From: Gemmatimonadota bacterium
Lineage (GTDB): Bacteria > Gemmatimonadota > Gemmatimonadetes > Longimicrobiales > Gaopeijiaceae
Length of the DNA: 60,000 bases
Direction of reading: 5' to 3'
Assembly: GCA_030430625.1 (NCBI GenBank)
Contig: JAUIKL010000004.1
Location: 1 to 60,000 of the forward strand
Below are positions 52,946 through 60,000 of the stretch, piece by piece; position 1 is the stretch's first letter; each line of letters begins with the position of its first letter. Below the pieces are notes generated by a model, which made no database searches, had not been told where the DNA came from, and saw only the letters and a list, made by a program, of their open reading frames with translations. A program made the translations under genes and the position numbers.

Positions 52946-55900
52946 TCCGCCGGCTCAACGTCCCCGTCGACGACGTTGCGCGCTTCACCGAGTTGTCCGA
53001 GAAGCGTCGCCCGCTCGGGATGTCGAGCTCACGGCCAACCTGGCACCTCCTGAGGGAGACCTACTTCGACTCGGCCGACGGAGCGCTTGCCGCTCAGAGT
53101 ATGACGCTCAAGCTCCGTGCCGAGGCCCGTGGTCACGGAGTCCTCGAACTCACGATCAGCCAGAGCATCAGCCTGCAGGGCGTGGTCGAAGAGCAGCTGT
53201 TCGAAACCCCGGTCGTCGGCGGGGTCTACGCCACGCTCACGGGACCGTCGGAGGTGGCCGCGCGGGTTCGGGAGGTGTTGGAGCCCGCGGCGCTCCGTCC
53301 ACGAGCGGCGATCGACATCGATCGCGAGACACGCGAACTGCGCGCCACACCCTTCGGGCGCGGGACGCACCGGATCGTCTTCGACGAGGCGATCGCCCAC
53401 ACGCCGGGCGTGACGCGGGAGCTGCTCGAGGTGACCCTCGTCGAGCTCTCCGCAGGGAAGACGAGCCTCGAGGAACTCGGGGATCGCCTGCGAACCCAGC
53501 ACGGCATCACCTCCGACGGACTCGACACGTACCGCCGGGTTCGGCGAGCCTTCGTGGGTTCGGAGCGGGGGCTTCGACCGGAGGTGCCCAACGACGTTCG
53601 CGTGAGCTTGATGCTGCTCAGGGAATGGTCCGTGGCCCTCGTCGAGGGCCCGGACGGTTTCGTCTTTCCGAACGCCCGCGGGTCGGGTGAAGAGATCGCG
53701 AGGGAGTATCTCGCCGACGTCGTGTCGCATCCTTCGGATGGGGCCAGACTGGACCTCGATCTGGTCGGCTTCGCGACCGCGCGCAGGGGTGGCGCCGATC
53801 TCGAAGTCTGGATGCACCCGCTCCTTCCCGACGTCGAAGCTGCCGACACCACGTGGATGCCCGTCGTGGAACTCATGCAGCGGCTCGGCGGACCGGGGCT
53901 GAGAGACCCGGGCCTGATCTCCACCATGCTGATGCTCGTTCGCTCCGAGCTCGGCCAGCGGATCCTGCGCGAGGCCCCGCACCGCAGGGAAGCTCCGGTG
54001 CTCCTTCCGGTACGGCCTCGGGTCGAAGGGCTCGAGGTGGGGGAGGGGTCGGACGACGCTCTCGACCTCGAGTTGAGTATCCTCGACTTCAACCAGCGGG
54101 TCCTGGAGTTGGCCGAGGACGAAACGATTCCCCTTCTCGAGCGATTCCGATTTGCCTCGATCTTCTCGAGCAACATGGACGAGTTCTTCGTCGTGCGGGT
54201 CGGACGACTCAAGGACCGGGTGGCCAACGGCGGGAGGGCAGTCGAGGAGGACTTTTCACCCGAGCAGCTCCTCGACATCGTGGCCGTCCGGGTACGCGCC
54301 CTCGTCGCGCGACAGTACGCCCGACTCCAGCGGGAGCTGCTCCCGCGCCTCGCCGACGTCGGTACGCGAGTCCTGGCGTGGGACGAGTTGTCCGAGACCC
54401 AGAAGCAGGCCCTGCGGGCACGCTTCTCGGCCGACATCTTTCCCGTCCTGACGCCGCTTTCCCTGACGCCCGGACCCGGTCGATCCTTCCCGCGGCTGGA
54501 GTCACTCGGGTTGGCCCTGGCCGTCTCCCTGAGACGCGGAGCCGAGGAGCGGAGCGAGGTGGGATACGTCCCGGTGCCCCGCGACCTCGACCGCTTCCGG
54601 TCCGTCCCCGAGTCGACCGATCTGATCCGGGTCGAAGAGTTGATCGGGGCCAACGCCGATCTCCTCTTTCCCTCGGCATCCGTCGAGGGGTGGTACACCT
54701 TCAGGGCGACCCGCCTCGGAGATGTGGCGATCGAGGACGAGCCGACCGGATCTCTGCTGGCGGCGGTGGCGGACGAGGTCGAGGCCAGGCCGTACAAGCC
54801 GGTCATTCGACTCGAGGTGGAGGAGGGGATGCCTCGTGAACTTCGAGCCACCCTGAGCCAAGCCATTCGGGACGATCAGGTCAACGACGCCGCGACGTTG
54901 CGGCGATCCGACCTGTACGTCGTTCCCGGGTGGGTCGACACCGCGTCCGTGTCCGAGCTCTGCGACCTCGAGATCGAAGGTGGACTCTTTCCGAAACACG
55001 AACCGGTCCATCCGCTCGACCCGACTCGGCCGATCTTCGACGCCCTCGCCGACGGGGACATCCTCTGCCATCACCCCTTTCACGACTTCGAGTCGACCGT
55101 GGGGCGTTTTCTGAGCGAGGCCGCCGCCGATCCCAAGGTGGTGTCGATCAAGCTGACGCTGTACCGGACGGGGCGGAGGTCACCCGTCATGGACGCCCTC
55201 ATCTCGGCTCTGGACGCCGGCAAGGACGTCAGCGTCTTCGTGGAGCTCAAGGCCCGATTCGACGAGGAGAGTAATCTCCACTGGACGAAGACCCTCGCGG
55301 ATCGCGGGGCCCGCGTCGTCTACGGAGTGGTCGGGTACAAGACCCACGCGAAGACGGCTCTCGTGATCCGGCGCGAGAACGGTGGGGTGCGGCGCTACGT
55401 CCACATAGGCACCGGCAACTACAACGCCGCGACGGCTCGCTTCTACACCGATCTGGGCTTGATCTCGGCCGACCCGGACCTCGGGGCGGACCTCAACGAC
55501 TTCTTCAACGAACTCACTGGGGGTGCCGGCCCTCCGCAGCACGCTTTTCGGCGCCTCCTCGTGGCGCCGAACTCGCTCGTTCAGGAGGTCGAACGGATGA
55601 TCGCGCGTGAAGTCGAACACGCGGCGGCCGGCCGACCTGCGAGGATCCAGGTTAAGGTCAATGGTCTGGCCGACCGATCGGTCGTCAAGCAGCTCTACGC
55701 CGCGGCTCGGGCCGGCGTGCAGGTCGACCTCATCGTGCGGTCGATGTGTACCCTTCGTCCCGGGGTGCCGGGACTGTCCGAGGGCATTCGCGTCGTGTCG
55801 ATTCTCGGCCGGTTCCTCGAGCACGCCCGCATCTACTACTTCGAGAACGCCGGCCAAAGCGAGTACTACATCGGTTCGGCCGACTGGCGGACCCGGAACC

Positions 55901-56103
55901 TCCGGCGTCGGGTCGAGGTGGTCACCCCCGTCGACGACCCAGGCGCGAGGGAGGTTCTCCGGGCGATTCTGGACAGCCAGTTGGCGGACCCACGCGCGTG
56001 GGAACTGCGTCCCGACGGTGCGTACGAACGGAAGAAGGGCAGCGGGCCGGACGCACAGCACCAGATGATGGCGAGCCGGGGTCAGCCCCCGGGCGTGCCA
56101 TGA
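52942..56103 (+). CDS. ppk1: CYTH-like domain fused to polyphosphate kinase 1
   Basis: This is a 1053-residue protein. Residues ~1-206 form a CYTH-like fold (YFDSADGALAAQSMTLKLRAE, VLELTISQ, AIDIDRETRELRA, RELLEVTLVELSAGK), but the E-x-E-x-K signature expected at its start is absent (IRRLNVPVDD). Residues ~374-1030 are PPK1: LDFNQRVLELAEDETIPLLERFRF, FSSNMDEFFVVRVGRL, the phosphorylated His802 (GYKTHAKTALV), TGNYNAATARFYTDLGL, and the second catalytic His961 (FLEHARIYYFEN). Typical PPK1 is about 690 residues. It moves the gamma-phosphate of ATP into polyphosphate. The start is TTG 52942, overlapping the lipoprotein stop (TTGA). Confidence 0.9.
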   Translation: MIRRLNVPVDDVARFTELSEKRRPLGMSSSRPTWHLLRETYFDSADGALAAQSMTLKLRAEARGHGVLELTISQSISLQGVVEEQLFETPVVGGVYATLTGPSEVAARVREVLEPAALRPRAAIDIDRETRELRATPFGRGTHRIVFDEAIAHTPGVTRELLEVTLVELSAGKTSLEELGDRLRTQHGITSDGLDTYRRVRRAFVGSERGLRPEVPNDVRVSLMLLREWSVALVEGPDGFVFPNARGSGEEIAREYLADVVSHPSDGARLDLDLVGFATARRGGADLEVWMHPLLPDVEAADTTWMPVVELMQRLGGPGLRDPGLISTMLMLVRSELGQRILREAPHRREAPVLLPVRPRVEGLEVGEGSDDALDLELSILDFNQRVLELAEDETIPLLERFRFASIFSSNMDEFFVVRVGRLKDRVANGGRAVEEDFSPEQLLDIVAVRVRALVARQYARLQRELLPRLADVGTRVLAWDELSETQKQALRARFSADIFPVLTPLSLTPGPGRSFPRLESLGLALAVSLRRGAEERSEVGYVPVPRDLDRFRSVPESTDLIRVEELIGANADLLFPSASVEGWYTFRATRLGDVAIEDEPTGSLLAAVADEVEARPYKPVIRLEVEEGMPRELRATLSQAIRDDQVNDAATLRRSDLYVVPGWVDTASVSELCDLEIEGGLFPKHEPVHPLDPTRPIFDALADGDILCHHPFHDFESTVGRFLSEAAADPKVVSIKLTLYRTGRRSPVMDALISALDAGKDVSVFVELKARFDEESNLHWTKTLADRGARVVYGVVGYKTHAKTALVIRRENGGVRRYVHIGTGNYNAATARFYTDLGLISADPDLGADLNDFFNELTGGAGPPQHAFRRLLVAPNSLVQEVERMIAREVEHAAAGRPARIQVKVNGLADRSVVKQLYAAARAGVQVDLIVRSMCTLRPGVPGLSEGIRVVSILGRFLEHARIYYFENAGQSEYYIGSADWRTRNLRRRVEVVTPVDDPGAREVLRAILDSQLADPRAWELRPDGAYERKKGSGPDAQHQMMASRGQPPGVP

Positions 56104-56166
56104 TCCGTTGAGGCCCGCGCGGGAGTGATTAGCTTGGTCCGTCGACTCTCCCGACGGGAGTTCGCG

Positions 56167-56240
56167 GCGCCTGTAGCTCAGTTGGATAGAGCATCGGCCT
56201 TCTAAGCCGGCGGTCGCAGGTTCGAGTCCTGCCAGGCGCG
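56167..56240 (+). tRNA. tRNA-Arg (anticodon TCT)
   Basis: The cloverleaf has acceptor GCGCCTG / CAGGCGC, D-arm GCTC/GAGC, anticodon stem TCGGC/GCCGG with loop CTTCTAA (TCT), and T-loop TTCGAGT. CCA is not encoded. It lies between ppk1 and pilT. Confidence 0.96.
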
Positions 56241-56376
56241 TCCAAACTCGGTCCTGATCGCACCGAGGGCCGTGGGGTACCCTGATCCCAGAAAAGTCTA
56301 GGTTTCATGCGGGGTTCGGGTATACCTTGGCGATGCCCCCCCGGGTGTAGACCGAGCCAATGGTTCCGGAGGCCAC

Positions 56377-57558
56377 GTGGCCAAGATCGATACCTTCCTC
56401 AGGATCATGCGCGAGGCGGGGGCCTCGGATTTGCATCTCGCGTCCGCGTCTCCTCCGGTGCTGCGAATCAACGGTGATCTGCGTCCAGCGGACCACCGGG
56501 CACTGACTGCGGAAGAGGTTCAGCTCCTCGTCTACGAGCTCCTCACGGAGTCGCAGATCGAGGCCTTCGAGGAGAAGGGCGAGTTGGACTGCGCCCACAC
56601 CCTCGAGGGGTCCGCCCGTTTCCGGATTCACGTCTTCCGACGCTACCCCGGCATCGCGGCCGCCTTTCGGGTCATCCCGCACGAGGTGCCGACGATCGAC
56701 ACGCTGCACCTCCCGGCAGCGATTCCGAAGATGCTGAAGCAGCGGGCGGGGCTGATTCTGGTCACGGGGCCCACGAACTCGGGCAAGTCGACCACGCTGG
56801 CCGCGATGGTCGACCATCTGAACGCTCATACGAACGGGCACATCATCACGCTCGAGGACCCGCTCGAATTCATTCACTCCCCGAAGAAGTGCCTGATCAA
56901 CCAGCGCCAGATCGGAGAGCACAGCAAGTCGTTCGCCAACGCGCTGAAAGGCGCCCTCCGCGCCGATCCGAACGTGATCCTGGTCGGAGAGATGCGGGAT
57001 CTCGAGACGATTTCGTTGGCTCTGTCCGCTGCGGAGTTGGGACTCCTGGTCCTGGGGACACTCCACACGAAGTCGGCGGCCCAGACGATCGGACGCGTCG
57101 CGGACGCCTTCCCGTCCGACCAGCAGTCCGCCGTTCGCCTGACCCTCTCCGAGGTTCTCATCGGTATCTGCTCCCAGCAGCTCCTGCGGAGAGCGGACGG
57201 GAAGGGACGGGTGGCTTCGTTCGAGATCCTGGTCGCCACGCAGGCCATCAAGACGATGATCCGGGACGGGAAGGGTCATCAGGTCAACAACGTCATCATG
57301 ACCGGGAAGAAGGAGGGGATGAAGCTCCTCGACCAGTACCTGAAGGAGCTGATCCACAACGGACTCGTGACCGGCGAAGAGGCCGCTCGCTACGCCGAGG
57401 AGCCGGAGACGATCCTCGCCTTCGCCCGCTCCGGCGGGAAGCTGCCGCCCGACCAGGCGCCGCCGCCTCCTCCGCCACCCCACGAAGACTCACAGCCCAG
57501 GGGCGAGGCCGCGGCCACCCCGACACCTCCGAAGACCCCGGGCGCGCCCATTGCGTAA
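56377..57558 (+). CDS. pilT: PilT-type twitching ATPase
   Basis: This is a 393-residue hexameric ATPase of type IV pilus retraction. It has ASDLHLASASPPVLRINGDL, Walker A GPTNSGKST (Lys137), the Asp box and Walker B VILVGEMRDLETI, and the His box VLGTLHTKSAAQTIGR. The C-terminus is a Pro-rich tail not usual in PilT. The start is GTG 56377 with CCGGAGG 5 nt upstream. The next gene overlaps by 8 bp, so pilus retraction and that regulator are co-expressed. Confidence 0.92.
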   Translation: MAKIDTFLRIMREAGASDLHLASASPPVLRINGDLRPADHRALTAEEVQLLVYELLTESQIEAFEEKGELDCAHTLEGSARFRIHVFRRYPGIAAAFRVIPHEVPTIDTLHLPAAIPKMLKQRAGLILVTGPTNSGKSTTLAAMVDHLNAHTNGHIITLEDPLEFIHSPKKCLINQRQIGEHSKSFANALKGALRADPNVILVGEMRDLETISLALSAAELGLLVLGTLHTKSAAQTIGRVADAFPSDQQSAVRLTLSEVLIGICSQQLLRRADGKGRVASFEILVATQAIKTMIRDGKGHQVNNVIMTGKKEGMKLLDQYLKELIHNGLVTGEEAARYAEEPETILAFARSGGKLPPDQAPPPPPPPHEDSQPRGEAAATPTPPKTPGAPIA

Positions 57559-59656
57559 AACCGAACGGCTCGACCAGATCCTCATCAGGCTCGGGTACGT
57601 CACGCAGGCCCAGGTGCAGGCGGCGGTGACCCGTCAGGCCTCGCAGGGTGGACGGATCGGTCAGAACCTCATCGAGATCGGGGCCCTGACGGAGGAACAG
57701 CTCTTCGACGGACTGGTCGAGCAGTTCCGGGTCCCCACGGTGGCCGTCAACGAGCACTCCATCGATCGGTCGCTCCTGGCGCGCATGCCGGAGGACGTCC
57801 TCGAGAGGAGCCTGATCGTTCCGGTCTCCTTCAACCAGGCGCTCGGCGTCCTCAGCGTGGCCGTGGCCAACCCCTCCGATGAGGGCGGCATCGCGCGGGT
57901 CAAGGCGGCCTTCGGCGCCAAGAAGGTCCGGGTGTCCCTGGCTCCGGAAACGCTCCTGGCGGACCTGATCATGCGGCTCCACGGGGAGGGTGGTGAAGGG
58001 GGGAGGGCGCCCTCCAGCCCCGACGAAGGGGTGCGACTCGTGGCACTCCCGGAGCTGTTCGAACCCGGAGAAGTCGAGGAGGCGTCCCCGAACGTGCCTA
58101 CCGAGTTGGGGGTGGCCGCGGATCGTGCGGTGCTGATGGTGGCCTCCGGCCCCTCCCGGCGGAACTTCCTGCCCGCTGTCCTGCGGGCCGAAGGCTTCGA
58201 GCTGACGGTCGTCAGCGCGGTGGACGAGATGCCCGACGCTCTGGCCGCCAAACCCGAGGTCGTTCTCGTGGCGGAGGACATGAAGGAGATCTGGAACGGG
58301 TGGCTGGCCACCGGTGCGTTCCCGCCCCCCTCGTGTGAGGTCCAGTTCTTCCGCTCCGTTGCGGACTCGCTGATGGAGAATCCCGCACCGTACGGCGCCA
58401 CCGCCGCCTCGGTCCGGGCGAGCGCCGGCGCCATCGCGGAGTATCGTGCGATCGCGGATGGGGTCAGTCCGCCCTACACGCTCATGGCCACGGACCTGGA
58501 ACTGCTCGCGGAGCGGGTCGGGCTCGGACGGCTCGCTCGGGACGGACTGCACGTCGCACTGCACCTGCTTTCACCGGTAGACGCGGGGACGAGCATCGAT
58601 CCCTTCCGGGCCTTCGCCTCGACGATGGAGTTGGCGCACCGGATCCGGTTCCCATGGCCGGTCAACGAAGTGCTGTCCCGCACGCTGGGCCTGTACCTGG
58701 GGCGGTCCGAACTCGGCGATTCGTCGGACGAAGTGGCTCTGGGCTCCCAGGTCCTTTCGCTCGTCTGGTTCAGACACAACCTGGCCGACGGGCCGGCGGA
58801 GCCGACCGCGGGGGTGGAGGAGCCCCCGACCGAGGAGTCCGAGGCGAAGATCCGCGCGGCTCTGCGGAGTCTGGCGGGTCGCTTTGCACCCCTGGAAGTC
58901 ATCGAAGCGTACGTCGAGATCCTCGGGGAACGTCTCCAGGACGAGGGGGCCGAACGGTGCACGATGCTGGTCGGGTCGGACCGTATCACGCGCGCCCTGG
59001 GGCCGGCCCTGGGACGGATCGGATCCGCCGTCGTACACACCGAGACGGGGACGGAGGCGCAGGCCATCATCCAGGAGGTTCATCCCGACGCGGTGGTGAT
59101 CGATCACGCGGCCTTCGGGGCCGAGTTGGAAAAGATCTGCCGTGTGTTGCGTCAGGATCGAAGCACGCTCGTCTTCGTGCTGACCGACGCGTCGGATCCG
59201 GCCCTGGTGCTGAACCTTCTCGACATCGGGGTCGACGACGTCTTCGGCCCGCCTCACGACTTCGATCTCGTAGCGGCGCGCGTACTGCGAGCCATGCGAG
59301 CGCGAGCCACGGCTCCGACCACACAGGCACCGCAGGGTGACTTTTCTGCGCGTTTCGAGGCCTTCTCGTTCCTCGACCTCGCGCAGATGCTGGCGAACAG
59401 TCTCAAGAGTGTCCGCGTCGACCTCCGGAGGAGCACGGGAGAAGAAGCCGTCCTCTATGTAGAGAAGGGGCGCCCCGTCCACGCCGAATGTGGAGCGCTC
59501 ACGGGGGCGCGGGCCGTCTACTACGTGATTTCGTGGGAAGAGGACGGTGAGTTCGCCGTCAACGAGGAGACGACCTTCCCGGCGCCGAACATTCAGGAGT
59601 CGATCGAGTCGCTGCTCATGGAAGGTGTTCGCCTGCTCGACGAGAGCCGCGCCTGA
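57551..59656 (+). CDS. MshEN plus receiver-like plus DUF4388 regulatory protein
   Basis: This is a 701-residue protein starting at TTG 57551, within the end of pilT. Residues ~1-145 match the GspE/MshE N-terminal fold (LGYVTQAQVQAAVTRQASQGGRIGQNLIEIGALTEEQL), which in MshE binds cyclic-di-GMP. Residues ~193-260 and ~475-590 are receiver-like alpha/beta segments (AVLMVASGPSRRNFL; CTMLVGSDRITRALG...LVFVLTDASDP). The part between is helical. Residues ~600-700 match DUF4388/PATAN (GDFSARFEAFSFLDLAQMLANSLKSV). No ATPase motif is present. A regulator or localisation factor for PilT is likely by position. Confidence 0.75.
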   Translation: MRKTERLDQILIRLGYVTQAQVQAAVTRQASQGGRIGQNLIEIGALTEEQLFDGLVEQFRVPTVAVNEHSIDRSLLARMPEDVLERSLIVPVSFNQALGVLSVAVANPSDEGGIARVKAAFGAKKVRVSLAPETLLADLIMRLHGEGGEGGRAPSSPDEGVRLVALPELFEPGEVEEASPNVPTELGVAADRAVLMVASGPSRRNFLPAVLRAEGFELTVVSAVDEMPDALAAKPEVVLVAEDMKEIWNGWLATGAFPPPSCEVQFFRSVADSLMENPAPYGATAASVRASAGAIAEYRAIADGVSPPYTLMATDLELLAERVGLGRLARDGLHVALHLLSPVDAGTSIDPFRAFASTMELAHRIRFPWPVNEVLSRTLGLYLGRSELGDSSDEVALGSQVLSLVWFRHNLADGPAEPTAGVEEPPTEESEAKIRAALRSLAGRFAPLEVIEAYVEILGERLQDEGAERCTMLVGSDRITRALGPALGRIGSAVVHTETGTEAQAIIQEVHPDAVVIDHAAFGAELEKICRVLRQDRSTLVFVLTDASDPALVLNLLDIGVDDVFGPPHDFDLVAARVLRAMRARATAPTTQAPQGDFSARFEAFSFLDLAQMLANSLKSVRVDLRRSTGEEAVLYVEKGRPVHAECGALTGARAVYYVISWEEDGEFAVNEETTFPAPNIQESIESLLMEGVRLLDESRA

Positions 59657-59659
59657 CCC

Positions 59660-60000
59660 CTACGACGACTCGGTCGTACGCACATCCACGCCCGCTTCGA
59701 GCGTCCGATGGACAGGGCACCGGTCGGCGATCTCCATCAGGCGTGCCCGTTGATCGCCATCCAACTCACCGGTGAGTCGGACTTCGCGCTCGACGACGTC
59801 GATTCGGCAGTCGTCGTCCTCCTCGCACGCGTCGCGATCGTCCCCGTGTAGGCGGCGGTGTCGGAGCCGGACGGTCGCTTCCTCGAGGGGCCATCCTTTT
59901 CGGCCTGCGTACATCTGCAGGGTCATCGAGGTGCATGCACCGAGGCCGGCCAGGAGGTAGTCGTACGGTGTGGGGCCGAGGTCGCCACCGCCGACCGACT
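59660..60000 (-). CDS. OsmC family protein (partial)
   Basis: The minus-strand frame enters from the right edge and reads SVGGGDLGPTPYDYLLAGLGACTSMTLQMY, the OsmC core with one redox Cys. It ends with DRCPVHRTLEAGV, the second Cys of the family's peroxidatic pair. OsmC proteins reduce organic hydroperoxides. About 113 residues are visible; the N-terminus lies outside the window. Confidence 0.85.
   Translation of the reverse strand, partial: SVGGGDLGPTPYDYLLAGLGACTSMTLQMYAGRKGWPLEEATVRLRHRRLHGDDRDACEEDDDCRIDVVEREVRLTGELDGDQRARLMEIADRCPVHRTLEAGVDVRTTESS

Overview
The window is high-GC chromosomal DNA from a diderm bacterium. It has many lipoprotein and Tat signal peptides, outer-membrane beta-barrels, an AsmA-family protein, Big_2/Ig-like surface proteins, DUF1028, DUF2911 and DUF1684 proteins, and frequent GTG/TTG starts. 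This mix fits Gemmatimonadota best; that is an inference from gene content, not from a marker gene. I see no insertion sequence, prophage, CRISPR array or rRNA.

Region by region. 1-7.9 kb: the tail of an Ig-like protein, a parallel beta-helix lipoprotein, a DUF1028 protein, an outer-membrane protein, a large AsmA-family protein and a sulfotransferase. 7.9-11.15 kb: a minus-strand metX-panB-metZ operon with overlapping genes, behind a SAM-I riboswitch. 11.2-21 kb: envelope and redox genes (beta-propeller lipoprotein, Tat-exported aldo/keto reductase, BON-MscS channel, old yellow enzyme, Vps62-like lipoprotein, DUF2911, M15 peptidase, DUF1684). 21.1-22.8 kb: a second SAM-I riboswitch driving metB, then a 35-codon cysteine-rich ORF that overlaps the metB stop, then a strong intrinsic terminator only 24 nt before the DUF1684 start. 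22.8-31 kb: a nine-repeat Ig-like lipoprotein and an AraC regulator divergent from a DUF6268-like/serine hydrolase/CPBP protease/adenylate cyclase cluster.

31.2-35 kb: tRNA-Pro with a duplicated 3' tail, a creatininase-like protein, a tRNA with a shortened anticodon arm, a Big_2 lectin-like lipoprotein, a small membrane protein and a CDP-alcohol phosphatidyltransferase. 35-40.7 kb: an ABC exporter (ATPase, FtsX-type permease, membrane fusion protein) coupled to an M20 amidohydrolase. 40.7-44.8 kb: a cyclase-FHA protein coupled to a Ser/Thr kinase with Ig-like domains on both sides of its membrane segment. 44.8-49 kb: dienelactone hydrolase, polysaccharide deacetylase and a PQQ-type sugar dehydrogenase. 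49-56.1 kb: a probable polyphosphate locus with a CotH-like protein plus BRCT protein on the minus strand, divergent from DUF4956, a propeller lipoprotein and a CYTH-PPK1 fusion. 56.1-60 kb: tRNA-Arg(TCT), PilT with an overlapping MshEN/receiver/DUF4388 regulator, and a partial OsmC protein.

The strongest leads are the cysteine-rich ORF and attenuator-like terminator after metB, the repeated-strand metX leader and panB's place in that regulon, the CYTH-PPK1 operon, and the cyclase-FHA/Ig-kinase pair.
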